From: Salegentibacter mishustinae
Lineage (GTDB): Bacteria; Bacteroidota; Bacteroidia; Flavobacteriales; Flavobacteriaceae
Direction: 5' to 3'
Length of the DNA: 64,000 nucleotides
Assembly: GCF_002900095.1 (NCBI RefSeq)
Contig: NZ_LLKN01000002.1
Coordinates: 2,232,001-2,296,000, forward strand
The stretch's first letter is position 1. Every line of letters begins with the position of its first letter. A model generated the notes under the pieces. It was not told the origin of the DNA, did no database searches, and was given only the letters and a program-made list of their open reading frames with translations. Shown in pieces: positions 17,947 through 27,891 of the stretch. The translations under genes and the position numbers were made by a program.

Positions 17947-18588
17947 ATGAGCGAGTTAAAATTAGGAGATAAAGCACCAAATTTTGATGCTGAAACTTCA
18001 GAAGGAAAAATCAATTTTTATGATTATTTAGGAGATAGCTGGGGGATTTTATTTTCGCATCCTGCCGATTATACACCGGTTTGCACCACCGAATTAGGAA
18101 CGGTGGCAAAGTATAAAGATAAATTTGAAGCTCGTAACACTAAAGTGATGGCTTTAAGTGTAGACGGTGTAAAATCACATAAAGGCTGGATAGACGATAT
18201 AAATGAAACCCAGAATACTACTGTAAATTTTCCAATTATTGCAGATGAAGATAAAAAGGTTTCTAATCTTTACGGAATGATTCATCCAAAAGCCGACGAT
18301 ACACTTACGGTACGTTCGGTGTATGTGATTGGGCCAGATAAAACCATCAAATTGATGATCACCTACCCGGCGAGTACAGGTAGAAATTTTGATGAACTAT
18401 TAAGGGTTATAGATTCGTTACAACTTACTGCCTACCAAAAAGTAGCCACACCGGCTAACTGGAAGCAGGGAGAAGATGTAGTGATTAGCCCTTCGGTTTC
18501 TAATGAAGATGCAAAGAAGATGTTCCCAAAAGGTTTTAAAGAGGTAAAACCATATCTTAGAATGACTCCACAGCCGGATTCTAAGTAA
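17947..18588 (+). CDS. Peroxiredoxin, 1-Cys Prx6 type
   Basis: A 213-residue Prx6-like peroxidase. The peroxidatic Cys46 lies in HPADYTPVCTTELG, and the C-terminal extension (QLTAYQKVATPANWKQGEDVVISPSV) is typical of Prx6 and absent from AhpC. No resolving Cys is visible elsewhere. It reduces hydrogen peroxide and organic peroxides in the cytoplasm. Confidence 0.94.
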   Translation: MSELKLGDKAPNFDAETSEGKINFYDYLGDSWGILFSHPADYTPVCTTELGTVAKYKDKFEARNTKVMALSVDGVKSHKGWIDDINETQNTTVNFPIIADEDKKVSNLYGMIHPKADDTLTVRSVYVIGPDKTIKLMITYPASTGRNFDELLRVIDSLQLTAYQKVATPANWKQGEDVVISPSVSNEDAKKMFPKGFKEVKPYLRMTPQPDSK

Positions 18589-18622
18589 AGATTATGAAAG
18601 AGTTTAGAAATGTTTTTCAAAT

Positions 18623-18687
18623 CGTCATACTGAACTTGTTTCAGAGCCAGCTCCGAATTTTTTCGGAGATCTAAGATGTTGATAAAC
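18623..18687. repeat. REP-like palindromic repeat, copy 2 (diverged)
   Basis: Starts CGTCATACTGAACTTGTTTCAG, the left arm of the unit at 28,870. The right arm is replaced by a small hairpin CTCCGAAttttTTCGGAG (18,651-18,668) and the shared words GATCTAAGATGTTGA. It lies after the peroxiredoxin gene. Confidence 0.6.
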
Positions 18688-18789
18688 TATTCATGTTAGA
18701 ATCCCGAAGTTAATGCGGTATAAAGTCTGAATAATCCCGAAGCCTCGGGACAACTTGACGAAAACAAGACTTTTTAGACTTGTTCTTTT

Positions 18790-18835
18790 AAAAAAATACC
18801 TCACAGGTTTTTCGAAACTTGTGAGGTATTTTTTA
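18790..18835. terminator. Bidirectional terminator between peroxiredoxin and immunophilin genes
   Basis: AAAATACCTCACA and TGTGAGGTATTTT form a long stem with A-rich and T-rich flanks, between the rightward peroxiredoxin gene and the leftward PPIase gene. Confidence 0.85.
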
Positions 18836-18867
18836 TTCTTTGAGTTTCCCCTTTGGGGTTTGAGCTT

Positions 18868-19800
18868 TTATTTTACCGCAACCAATTCCACGTCAAAAAC
18901 CAAAGCTGCATTTGGTGGAATTACAGCACCTGCACCACGTTCTCCATAGGCCAAATGTGAAGGAATCACGAAACGAGCCTGGTCTCCCACATTTAAAAGT
19001 AGAATACCTTCGTCCCATCCGCTAATTACGTGCCCTACTCCTACCGGAAATTCCAGCGGCTGATTTCTTTTATAAGAAGAGTCAAAAACGCTACCATCGG
19101 TTAGCATTCCTTTGTAATGCACAGAGACGGTTTGACCTTTTTCAGGTTTTGCTCCTTCTCCCTTTTTTTCAATTTTATATCGAAGTCCGCTTTCTGTGGT
19201 TTTAAAACCCTGGGAAAGTTTACCCAATAATTCTTCTTCCCTTTTCTTAGCGGCTTCTTCTCGTTTGGCTTTGGCGCCATCAAATTGTCTAAAAGACTCT
19301 ACAGCATTAAAATTCTCAGCCTTTTCGCCAGATCTAATGATCTCTAGCTTTTCAATTTCATCGCCTTGCTTAATACTATCTACGACATCCTGCCCCTGAA
19401 TCACGCTACCGAAAACGGTATGTTTTCCGTCTAACCAGGGAGTTTCTACATGGGTAATAAAAAACTGACTTCCATTGGTTCCGGGACCGGCATTCGCCAT
19501 AGAAAGTTTTCCTGGAGCGTCGTGTTTTAGTTCCGGGTGAATTTCATCTTCAAATTTATAACCGGGACCTCCAACTCCTGTTCCCTGCGGGTCACCGCCC
19601 TGAACCATAAAGTTAGGAATCACCCTGTGAAATTTAAGTCCGTCGTAATAAGGTTTTCCCTGAGGAAAAGCCTCATTTTCAATTTCACCTTCGGCAAGCC
19701 CTACAAAGTTACCAACCGTTCCCGGTGCTTTTTCGTATTCCAGTTCTACTAAAATCTGGCCTTTAGTAGTATAAAATTTAGCGTATAATCCTTCGTTCAT
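18868..19800 (-). CDS. Dual immunophilin: cyclophilin-FKBP fusion peptidyl-prolyl isomerase
   Basis: A 310-residue cytoplasmic fusion. Residues 1-165 are a cyclophilin: [38 protein letters not shown] and [11 protein letters not shown] charged linker of about 30 residues ([19 protein letters not shown]) is followed by an FKBP domain at about 200-310: [34 protein letters not shown] and [25 protein letters not shown]. The order cyclophilin-then-FKBP matches the CFBP type described from Flavobacterium. Both domains keep their catalytic pocket residues, so both are likely active folding catalysts. Confidence 0.94.
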   Translation of the reverse strand: MNEGLYAKFYTTKGQILVELEYEKAPGTVGNFVGLAEGEIENEAFPQGKPYYDGLKFHRVIPNFMVQGGDPQGTGVGGPGYKFEDEIHPELKHDAPGKLSMANAGPGTNGSQFFITHVETPWLDGKHTVFGSVIQGQDVVDSIKQGDEIEKLEIIRSGEKAENFNAVESFRQFDGAKAKREEAAKKREEELLGKLSQGFKTTESGLRYKIEKKGEGAKPEKGQTVSVHYKGMLTDGSVFDSSYKRNQPLEFPVGVGHVISGWDEGILLLNVGDQARFVIPSHLAYGERGAGAVIPPNAALVFDVELVAVK

Positions 19801-19822
19801 TTTCTTATATTTTTTTGAGAGG

Positions 19823-19830
19823 CAAAGATA
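19823..19830 (-). promoter_or_regulatory. Possible -7 box for the dual immunophilin gene
   Basis: Reverse-strand TATCTTTG matches TAnnTTTG and lies 22 bases before the start at 19800. The -33 element is not clear. Confidence 0.4.
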
Positions 19831-19851
19831 TCCATTTTTAGTCTAATGCTT

Positions 19852-21480
19852 TTAGTATACCTTTTCACCATTTACATATGTTTCTAAAACTTTAATTTCA
19901 GGAATCTCTGAATTCTCAACTTTCATAATATCCCTATCCAGAATAATGAAATCGGCAAATTTTCCTGGTTCAATACTTCCTTTTTCTTCTTCTTCAAAAT
20001 TTGCATAAGCCGCCCAAATAGTCATTCCCTTTAAGGTTTCTTCTCTTGAAAGGGCTTGTTCTTTCATAAAACCATCTTCGGGAAAATTATCGGTATCCTG
20101 TCTTGCTACGGACGCATAAAAAGTAAGAAACGGACTCACCTCTTCTACAGGAAAATCGGTCCCAAGTGCAAGAATTCCGGCTTGATCTAATAACTTTTTG
20201 TAAGCATAAGCGCCCTTTATTCTTTCTTTACCTAAACGATCTTCGGCCCAGTACATATCGCTGGTCGCGTGTGTAGGCTGAACTGAAGGAAGAATATTCT
20301 TGCTGAAATATTTAAAATCTTCTTCATCTATTACCTGCGCATGTTCTACTCTCCACCTGCGATCTTTATCATTGGCTAAAAGTTCGTCATAAGTTTCTAA
20401 AACCATATAATTAGCCGAATCTCCAATAGCGTGTGTATTCAGCTGAAACTTAGATGCAGCTACACGTTCTGCTGTTTCCTTAAAATCTTCAACAGGCGAA
20501 AGCAAAGCCCCAAAATGGCCGGCACGATCGCTATATTCTTCTTTTAAAGCAGCACCTCTGGAACCAAGCGCTCCATCACCATAAAACTTTACCGAACGCA
20601 CATTTAATCTTTCGGTTTTAATAGGATCTTTATCTAAATAGTAATCAAGATTCTCCTCTGTATTACTAATCATAGCATACAGCCTAATTTTAAGGCTTCC
20701 ATCTTTATGAAGGCTATCCATAAGCTCTATGGTCTCTTTATTTATCCCAGCGTCTACAACTGTGGTTAATCCGTATTTAAAAGAGAGTTTTTGCGCATCC
20801 ATTAAAGCGTTTACCTGCTCTTTGGTAGAGGGCGCTGGTTGGGCGTTGGCCACAAGTCCCATAGGATTATCTATAATAATACCGGTTAGCTCTCCATTTT
20901 CCTGTTCTATATCTCCTCCGCTAAAAGAAGTTTCGGTGGTGATTCCCGCTTTATCCAGGGCAGCCTGGTTGGCTAGAAGTGCGTGACCATCTATTCGGGT
21001 TACAGCAACCGGGGTGTCGGGAAATAATTGATCTAAAGTATCTTTATTAGGGAACTCTTTATTCTCCCAATCATTTTGATCCCATCCTCTACCGGTTATG
21101 AATTCCACATTTCGCTTATTTTGAAAATCAACAATGCGCTGTACTACCTCTTTAAAGCTCTTGGTCCCGGCAAGGTCTACACGTTGTTGTTGCAGGCCCA
21201 GTCTATAAAAATGAGCGTGACCGTCTATAAAACCCGGAAAAACACTTTTGCCACCGGCATCCAGTTTTTCTGAGACTTTATATTTTTTCTGAAGTTCTTC
21301 AGCAGTGCCTACCTCAAGAAATTTTCCATCTTTCGTTACAAAAGCTTCCGCAGTACTAAAGTCATCATCTACTGTATAAATTTCTGCATTATAAACCAAT
21401 AGATCGGCTTCCTCTTTATTCTCAGAATTACAGGAAATTAAGGCGATACTTAAAAAGCAAAAAAGTACTATTTTTTTCAT
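19852..21480 (-). CDS. Amidohydrolase (YtcJ-like) lipoprotein
   Basis: A 542-residue metal-dependent hydrolase with lipobox SIALISCNS (Cys17), so it is exported and lipid-anchored. Signatures are the metal-binding FPGFIDGHAHFYRLG, the YtcJ-like GRGWDQNDWENKEFPNKDTLDQLFPDTPVAV, and later metal ligands in NTHAIGDSANYMVLE and WRVEHAQVID. The end carries ALGTDFPVEEVSPFLTFYASVAR and the typical SIEPGKFADFIILDRD. The substrate is unknown. It reads toward the immunophilin gene with 51 bases between. Confidence 0.9.
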   Translation of the reverse strand: MKKIVLFCFLSIALISCNSENKEEADLLVYNAEIYTVDDDFSTAEAFVTKDGKFLEVGTAEELQKKYKVSEKLDAGGKSVFPGFIDGHAHFYRLGLQQQRVDLAGTKSFKEVVQRIVDFQNKRNVEFITGRGWDQNDWENKEFPNKDTLDQLFPDTPVAVTRIDGHALLANQAALDKAGITTETSFSGGDIEQENGELTGIIIDNPMGLVANAQPAPSTKEQVNALMDAQKLSFKYGLTTVVDAGINKETIELMDSLHKDGSLKIRLYAMISNTEENLDYYLDKDPIKTERLNVRSVKFYGDGALGSRGAALKEEYSDRAGHFGALLSPVEDFKETAERVAASKFQLNTHAIGDSANYMVLETYDELLANDKDRRWRVEHAQVIDEEDFKYFSKNILPSVQPTHATSDMYWAEDRLGKERIKGAYAYKKLLDQAGILALGTDFPVEEVSPFLTFYASVARQDTDNFPEDGFMKEQALSREETLKGMTIWAAYANFEEEEKGSIEPGKFADFIILDRDIMKVENSEIPEIKVLETYVNGEKVY

Positions 21481-21506
21481 CTATTTATAATTTTAGATAA
21501 AAATAA

Positions 21507-21533
21507 AAAATGCGCCCGGTAAAGGCGCATTTT
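21507..21533 (-). terminator. Terminator after the PiT-like permease gene
   Basis: AAAATGCGCC and GGCGCATTTT enclose a 7-base loop. On the reverse strand the stem is followed by TTTATTT, consistent with ending the leftward transcript. Confidence 0.75.
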
Positions 21534-21561
21534 ATTCAATTATTTAATTTTTTAAGCGATT

Positions 21562-22689
21562 TTAAAAGACCGAATTAATAATTTGATCACGTATACTTTT
21601 GTTGGCTGCAGCAGCAAGCGCTACCGAAACGAATAGGCCAATCATGGCGTAAGCAAAATCTTTAAAAATCATCTTACCGGCCTTCTTACGGTGTTTCTTA
21701 CCTTTTTTATTTCTGGCCAAGCTTATCGCTATTTCCCTACCACCAATAATACCAAGGAATACCCAGGTAGTACTCATAGGTACTGTACTGATAAACAATT
21801 TATAGATAAGCAGAATTACATAAGTTAAATCTACTAAGGTTGCTGCACGAATATCTGAAATTCTGGATTTCTCACTAACTACTTCCTGAATTTTATCTCC
21901 CCTCAGGTAGAACAATAGTCCTAAACCTCCAAAAATGGTAAGTGCAAATACTACAAACTGAAAAGCATCCAGGCTACGAGGCAAGAATACGGCTATATTG
22001 GCACCATCCTGCATTACCCAAACTCCCCAGAGCGTACCGCTTACCACCCATTGAACGGCGGTCCAGCTATTGTTGAATTTTCTACTCTTAAAGTATTTTT
22101 TAATAAAATTATAGGAAAGGTACCATACCAAAAATGACAGTATGAAGGCCATAATATAGCCTGTCCAACTCTTCCATACCACCGAGGTAATCCCAGAGGT
22201 ATCGGCACTAAAAACACTTAAAATAAGGAAAGTTGTAGAAACCGGCATCTTAAGCCTGGTTAGAATTAGCAAAACTAATGGTGCTATAATCTGAAAAAAG
22301 CTGAAAGACTCCGGGTGTGGATACGGCGAGGTTCCATCGGGCTTGAGAAGTCGTTGAAAGGTAACATCTCCATCAAAGTAGAACCAACTAAAGCTCACCA
22401 CTCCAAGGAAAATAGTTCCTACATAGAGCCATAAAATCCACCAACGCTTAGACTTATTACTTTCAATAAAAGTCCCAAGAGACTGAATACTATCGTTCGC
22501 TACCGTTGCATAAGCAGCAAAGAAAAACCCAAGCCACATAGCGGCAGTTTTATTGCCAGTGAATATTCCGGCCATAATAATACCAACAATTACAATTGCA
22601 AGAAAAGCTTTTTCCTGAACCATAAAGTCCAGAATATTCAAATATGGACGGGACCGGTCACTCCGTTGAAACTTTTTACCTTTTGCCAT
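21562..22689 (-). CDS. Divergent PiT-like inorganic phosphate permease
   Basis: A 375-residue polytopic membrane protein with about nine hydrophobic segments. Two inverted-repeat-like motifs recall the PiT/PHO4 family: AAYATVANDSIQSLGTFIES (PiT has GANDxANxxGT) and KMPVSTTFLILSVFSADTSG (PiT has PVSTTH). A second version VPMSTTWVFLGIIGGREIA lies toward the C-terminus. The match is to motifs only, so phosphate as substrate is an inference; it could carry another ion. It stands alone with its own terminator, divided by a 265-base spacer from the barrel gene. Confidence 0.68.
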   Translation of the reverse strand: MAKGKKFQRSDRSRPYLNILDFMVQEKAFLAIVIVGIIMAGIFTGNKTAAMWLGFFFAAYATVANDSIQSLGTFIESNKSKRWWILWLYVGTIFLGVVSFSWFYFDGDVTFQRLLKPDGTSPYPHPESFSFFQIIAPLVLLILTRLKMPVSTTFLILSVFSADTSGITSVVWKSWTGYIMAFILSFLVWYLSYNFIKKYFKSRKFNNSWTAVQWVVSGTLWGVWVMQDGANIAVFLPRSLDAFQFVVFALTIFGGLGLLFYLRGDKIQEVVSEKSRISDIRAATLVDLTYVILLIYKLFISTVPMSTTWVFLGIIGGREIAISLARNKKGKKHRKKAGKMIFKDFAYAMIGLFVSVALAAAANKSIRDQIINSVF

Positions 22690-22903
22690 TAAGTAGCTTT
22701 TTTAATTTTTTTAAATATTTTAAATATTAAGGTGTGGTAAATCTTCCTTAAAAATTGGATACAATATTAATTAGTTCTATTGTTAATTTTCAATTTTCAA
22801 TGTTGTGTTATTGTTAAGGAATTTCCGAAAAAACAAACACGTAAAAAACTGATTACAAATACTTTATATCGTTTAAGCTAATAAATTGCGTTGATAATAA
22901 TAC

Positions 22904-22931
22904 AAAAAAGCACCTTAAAAAGGTGCTTTTT
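22904..22931 (-). terminator. Terminator after the TonB-receptor-like barrel gene
   Basis: AAAAAGCACCTT and AAGGTGCTTTTT surround a 4-base loop, located 24 bases after the barrel gene stop. The remainder of the spacer 22,690-22,903 shows nothing else. Confidence 0.8.
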
Positions 22932-22954
22932 GAGATTTTGTATGGATTTATTTA

Positions 22955-24679
22955 TTAAAAATCGAACTTATAAGTAGCTCCTGCAAGAACTTGTAATCCC
23001 TGAACTCTAAAATTAGTCCAACGTTCATAATCATTATTCAACAAGTTACTTCCTTTTGCAAATACAGAAAGCCTATCGTTAAAACGGTAACCTAAATGAG
23101 CATTTACATCAAAATAGCTATCTAGTGTAATGGTATTTAAGACTGGATCGTTTGAAGATACTATTCTTTCCTGGTCAAAGCGCTCTCCTATGTAAAATAA
23201 ATTAGCACCGGTATACCATTGTTCGTTAATCTGGTAATCGGCATTCAACGATGCTTTAAGATCTGGAAGGTTCCAGGCTTCGGCTTCTCCATCAGTATTA
23301 TAATCAAAGTATTCAGCATTTACTCCTAACCTGAAATTCTGGTTTACATCAACATTTATTTCACCGGCAATAGATAAGGTTTTTACATCGTCGTAAACAA
23401 CTTCAAAAGAATTCCCATAGGCATAATTTTCGGTCATTATATCGTTTGCCCGGGGATTACGCTTAAACAAAGCTTTATTAAACTGGGACTGATATCCCGT
23501 TTTAAAATTATAAGAAACAGCATTACTTAATTTCCCTTTTGCACCAACATAAGCATTGTACTCATTATCTGTTGGCCTTATTTCTATACTTGGGGAAACA
23601 TAAGGATTCTCCTGTATAAAATTATAATAGGTATTTTGTTGTAAACCACCTTCCAGACCTGCGTAAGGCGTAAAGTAATCACCACCCAGTCTATAACTTG
23701 CGGTTACTTTTGGATAGATGTAAAAATTGCCATCACTATTTTCAACATCCTGACTATAATAAAAAGCTACACCAAGATCTAAAGTAAGGTCATCTCTTAA
23801 AATTAATAAACTCGGGTTTATCCCGAAGTTCATAAAAGTATAATCGTAGTTTCCGAATCCAAGAAATTGCTCTCCCATTTGTCCCTGAACAATATCAGTA
23901 TACACATTGGTGGTAATTAACTCATCTGCAATATTTACTTCAAAAGTACCGGTTGCATCAAAATGATTTTCTGAAGTTGAATAAGAATCGCCGGTATGCC
24001 TGAATTTTGCCCTGGCATTGTCGAAAAACGAATCGTAGAGCTCTATTTCTCCTCCTGCATAGACTGAAAAGTAATTCTGAGAAGGATCTATAGCATTAAT
24101 TTCATCATTACTAAAGGTCTCATTTTGCGGCAAACCATACCAATTAAAGAGCTGATGTTGGGCACCAATTTCGGTTTTCCAATCTAAATCGCGGGTTTTA
24201 GAGTTATAACTTAGGTTAAGCTCGGTATCATAAAATTTATCATCTAATGCAATACCATCAATTCCTCCCTGGGATGAATTATGATCTAAATAAATTCCAA
24301 AATTATCGCTTCGGTTTACTTCCAGGTTGCTGTAAAATTCAGCTAATAAATTTCCGTAATTTCCGAAACCAAGACTTGCATAATTATCGTAAACCTTTAC
24401 GCGTCTCTCTCTTTCAACAGTGGTAGCACGCCCTTTTGCCGGGGTAAAAGTGGAAGCCACCGGAACTGAAAAAATGCTATACTGTACAGGTCTTTTTTCG
24501 GTTCTAACAGAATCTGACTGGCTGGGGGTTTGCTTTATTTTGTTAGCGTCTTTTACCGTAGGTGTATATGGTTTTACCACAATCACGGTTTCACTATCTA
24601 TAGGATCTTGAGCAAAAAGAACCCCGCCAATTAAAAACATACTTAAAAAAAGGCTCTTTTTTATTGAAAACATTTGCAT
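22955..24679 (-). CDS. Outer-membrane beta-barrel, TonB-receptor-like without plug
   Basis: A 574-residue exported protein (signal SLFLSMFLIGGVLFAQ) that opens with ETVIVVKPYTPTVKDANKIK, a short periplasmic segment, and then runs as alternating amphipathic strands to an aromatic C-terminus (YKFDF). The barrel ends with LGYRFNDRLSVFAKGSNLLNNDYERW, which is typical of TonB-dependent receptors. The roughly 120-residue plug domain is missing, so it cannot act as a normal gated transporter. It is 34 bases downstream of the 1005-residue TPR gene and must be part of one operon. A structural or assembly role at the outer membrane is plausible. Confidence 0.8.
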   Translation of the reverse strand: MQMFSIKKSLFLSMFLIGGVLFAQDPIDSETVIVVKPYTPTVKDANKIKQTPSQSDSVRTEKRPVQYSIFSVPVASTFTPAKGRATTVERERRVKVYDNYASLGFGNYGNLLAEFYSNLEVNRSDNFGIYLDHNSSQGGIDGIALDDKFYDTELNLSYNSKTRDLDWKTEIGAQHQLFNWYGLPQNETFSNDEINAIDPSQNYFSVYAGGEIELYDSFFDNARAKFRHTGDSYSTSENHFDATGTFEVNIADELITTNVYTDIVQGQMGEQFLGFGNYDYTFMNFGINPSLLILRDDLTLDLGVAFYYSQDVENSDGNFYIYPKVTASYRLGGDYFTPYAGLEGGLQQNTYYNFIQENPYVSPSIEIRPTDNEYNAYVGAKGKLSNAVSYNFKTGYQSQFNKALFKRNPRANDIMTENYAYGNSFEVVYDDVKTLSIAGEINVDVNQNFRLGVNAEYFDYNTDGEAEAWNLPDLKASLNADYQINEQWYTGANLFYIGERFDQERIVSSNDPVLNTITLDSYFDVNAHLGYRFNDRLSVFAKGSNLLNNDYERWTNFRVQGLQVLAGATYKFDF

Positions 24680-24713
24680 ATAGAAATTCTTAAATGTTAG
24701 GTTGAAAGTTGAA

Positions 24714-27700
24714 TTAATTATTTGCTTCTACTGAAGAATTGGTTTTTGCAGCTTCTGTCTTTATTCTTGAAAGTTCCTGCTTGGCCTCCTGCACAATCTC
24801 AGGGTAATTTTGGAAGTTCTTAATTACATTTTCCAAAATATAAGTAGCCTGATACGTATCGTCTAACTCGTAGAAATTATCTGCCATTAAAACCAAACCT
24901 TTAGCTCCCCAGCGCTTATAGCCGGAAAAATCTTTAGCCAGAATTTGAACTGCAGCATTCGAAGCTTCGTAATTTCCGCTTTCATTTTTAAAATAAGCAT
25001 CATAATATAAAGCTTCAGCGGCCAATTCTCCTTTAGCCGTTTTTTGTACTTCTGAATAAGCGCTTTTTGCTTTACTCATATTTCCTGAAGCAAAAGCCGC
25101 ACGAGCTACAATTACACGAGCATCATTACGCGCTTCTGAATCTGACTCTGAGTTGGCTAAAACCTTATCGGCATAATTCGCCGCCTTAGCCGGTTGATCT
25201 AACTCGAGGTATGATTTCATCAAGTTAGACTGTGCGAAAATTGTATTCTGCTCAGAGCTGGCTTGTTTTTCAAGTTTCTCTAAGTAACCAACTGCTTCAC
25301 GATAGTTTTCATTTTCCAGCAAGATTTCAGATAGTCTTGAAAGCGCCTGCTCGGTAAATTCATTTTTAGGCTTATCGGCTATAAAACGATAATTCGCTGC
25401 CGCTTTATCTTTATTTCCATCTCTGTAATATAACTGACCTAAATAAAAATTAGCGTTTATAGAATGGATTCCGTTAGGGAAACGTTGCAGATAATCTTCA
25501 AATCCGGTTATTGCGCGGTCATATTGATTGTTGAAATATTGATTTTCAGCAGATTCATAAGTAGTGTTGTCTAGATCGGCATCAGTAACTTCAACAAAAT
25601 CTATATTTCGTACCCAGTTTGCGTACTCATCTGTACGGCCAAGATCTACATAAACCATCCTGGCAGTAGAAACGGCCTGCTTAGCTTCCGGTGTATTTGG
25701 GTAATCGTTAACTACTTTCTTCAATCTTTCTAAAGCACGATTTCCATTATCGGCATTGTAATGAATTAAGGCCTGGCGCAGCATTGCTTTAGGTACAAAT
25801 GCGCTTTGTGGCACTTCTCTAATTAACCTATCGTAAGCAGATAAGGCTTCACCGGTATTATTGGCAGAAACATAGGTGTTCCCCAATTCGTACATAGCAT
25901 CGTCTCTAAAAGAAGATCGCGAATATTGATTTATAAAGCTTTTAAGCTCAGAAATTTTAGTGTCTCTTCTATCTATAAAACCATAGCTCATCGCTTTTTG
26001 AAATGCAGCATAATCGTTATCACCACTTAGCGAAAGTGCTTTATCATAAGCTTCAATTGCCGGCCAATACTGGCTACTTACAAAATAGGTGTCACCAAGA
26101 CGCAATAAAGCATCATTTCTACGAGCAACTTCGTTAGCGCTATTTTCAGAATAACGCTTAAAGAACTCTATGGCACGAGAATATTCATTCTTTTTAAAGT
26201 AAGCATACCCAAGATTATAATCCAGGTTATCCAATTCTTCTGTGCCTTTTGCGGCATTCATACCGGCAAATTCACGATATCCAATTATAGCATCATCAAT
26301 TCGGTTAATATTATATTCACTTTCAGCTTTCCAAAAGGTGGCTTTTGCAGTTATTTCCTGATCTCTAGGTTCAGAAAGTGCTTTTTCAAAATTAGTGATG
26401 GCTTTTGCATAGTCTCCGTCTTCATAAAGCTGAAGCCCGTAATAGTAAGCTACTTTCTGGTAAGCTTGTTTATCGCTAAAGTTTCGGTTATTCTCCAGTA
26501 AACGCATCGCTTCTTCATAGTTACCTGAAGTAAGGAAAGAATCGATCAACAAACTCTCCATCGCCGCCCTGTTCTCAGAATCTGGATATTTTTCAATAAA
26601 ATTAATCAAGACCTGCGATGGGCTTTCGTAACTATTTCCAATCTCATAACTCAGTTTAGCGTAATTCATATACGCATCTTCCTGAATTTCTGGATTAAAG
26701 TCCATCTCGCTGGCATTTTTAAAAGCGTTTAGAGCCTGCTGCTTTTGATTGGATTCTAAATAAGATTGCGCTAAATGATAATATGCATTTTGTGCAATTT
26801 GATTTTTCCCATCTATAATTTTATTGAATTCAGAGATCGCATTTTCATAATCTCCTTGCTTATAATAAGCGTAACCCAGTTGATAATAATCGGTATTGTT
26901 CCATCTTCCGCGTTCCCCATCGTATTCCTTCAAATAAGGCAAAGCTTCTTCATATTGTTCTAAGTTGAAATAACTCTCCCCTATTATCTTATTGAGTTGA
27001 GAACGCTCCAAGCGGTTCGCACTTTGTAATTGCTCCTTGGCCAGTTTAATAGCTTCCTCAAATTTACCTAACTTGAAGTTCATATCGGCCTGGAAGTAAG
27101 ACAGGTCTTCACTATAGCGATCGTTACCTCTTACCGCTTCAAAATTTTCGTTAGCGGCTTCATAATCGTCGCCTTCATATGCCATATAACCGATGTAATA
27201 TTTAGCCTGGGAACCAAATTCTTTCGAATCCCGAACTCTTTCTAAATACTTACGAGCCTGGTCGTATTGTTTTGCTCTAAAATAAGCGTATCCATTATTA
27301 AAATAAAAACGTTGGCGCTCTGCCCGGCTCATACTATTTTCATCAACTTTGTCATACCATTTGCGGGCTAATGAATATTTTCCGGTTTGAAAATAATAAT
27401 CGGCTACATCACGATAAGCTGAATTGGTCTTGGTACTGGTAAGATATCTACTCACAAAACGCTCCATTAACCTGTCGGCGCCTGGCTGATTTAACCTTAC
27501 AGCGGCATTGGCGATATAATAAGCGCAATCTCCTTCAATTTTCTCGTCTTCGGTTTGCTCTTTAACTTCATCAAATAAATTTTGAGCAGCTAAATATTGC
27601 TGATTATTATAAAGTTCGAGGGCTTTGTTAAATTCGGCGAGATCGTGCGTATAAGTGGCCGATCGCTGGGAAATTCCGTTAAAAGAAAAGAAAATTAAAA

Positions 27701-27731
27701 CAACAAACAGTAAAATTTTGTTAGGTGTCAT
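24714..27731 (-). CDS. Large tetratricopeptide-repeat protein
   Basis: A 1005-residue protein with signal peptide (ILLFVVLIFFSFNGISQ) and more than twenty TPR-like helical pairs along its length. Examples are YAYFRAKQYDQARKYLERV, YAYYKQGDYENAISEFNKI and YAYFKKNEYSRAIEFFKRY. No enzyme domain is visible. Such exported TPR scaffolds organise envelope complexes. The plugless barrel gene follows directly, suggesting that the two proteins cooperate. A promoter-like TATCTTTG lies 25 bases upstream of the start. Confidence 0.88.
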   Translation of the reverse strand: MTPNKILLFVVLIFFSFNGISQRSATYTHDLAEFNKALELYNNQQYLAAQNLFDEVKEQTEDEKIEGDCAYYIANAAVRLNQPGADRLMERFVSRYLTSTKTNSAYRDVADYYFQTGKYSLARKWYDKVDENSMSRAERQRFYFNNGYAYFRAKQYDQARKYLERVRDSKEFGSQAKYYIGYMAYEGDDYEAANENFEAVRGNDRYSEDLSYFQADMNFKLGKFEEAIKLAKEQLQSANRLERSQLNKIIGESYFNLEQYEEALPYLKEYDGERGRWNNTDYYQLGYAYYKQGDYENAISEFNKIIDGKNQIAQNAYYHLAQSYLESNQKQQALNAFKNASEMDFNPEIQEDAYMNYAKLSYEIGNSYESPSQVLINFIEKYPDSENRAAMESLLIDSFLTSGNYEEAMRLLENNRNFSDKQAYQKVAYYYGLQLYEDGDYAKAITNFEKALSEPRDQEITAKATFWKAESEYNINRIDDAIIGYREFAGMNAAKGTEELDNLDYNLGYAYFKKNEYSRAIEFFKRYSENSANEVARRNDALLRLGDTYFVSSQYWPAIEAYDKALSLSGDNDYAAFQKAMSYGFIDRRDTKISELKSFINQYSRSSFRDDAMYELGNTYVSANNTGEALSAYDRLIREVPQSAFVPKAMLRQALIHYNADNGNRALERLKKVVNDYPNTPEAKQAVSTARMVYVDLGRTDEYANWVRNIDFVEVTDADLDNTTYESAENQYFNNQYDRAITGFEDYLQRFPNGIHSINANFYLGQLYYRDGNKDKAAANYRFIADKPKNEFTEQALSRLSEILLENENYREAVGYLEKLEKQASSEQNTIFAQSNLMKSYLELDQPAKAANYADKVLANSESDSEARNDARVIVARAAFASGNMSKAKSAYSEVQKTAKGELAAEALYYDAYFKNESGNYEASNAAVQILAKDFSGYKRWGAKGLVLMADNFYELDDTYQATYILENVIKNFQNYPEIVQEAKQELSRIKTEAAKTNSSVEANN

Positions 27732-27755
27732 TTATAGATTTTTAAGTTGATGATT

Positions 27756-27763
27756 CAAAGATA
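27756..27763 (-). promoter_or_regulatory. Possible -7 box for the TPR-barrel operon
   Basis: Reverse-strand TATCTTTG matches TAnnTTTG, 24 bases upstream of the TPR gene start. No clear -33 element. Confidence 0.4.
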
Positions 27764-27891
27764 ATTTAAACCTTGCTTTAATAACGCCCATATAAAGTGA
27801 TAATTATGTTAATGTAAAAAAAAGTAAACTCGCAGCTTTTGAAAAATGTATATTTACCAATATTTTTATCCCAAACTAAGCCTAAATATTT

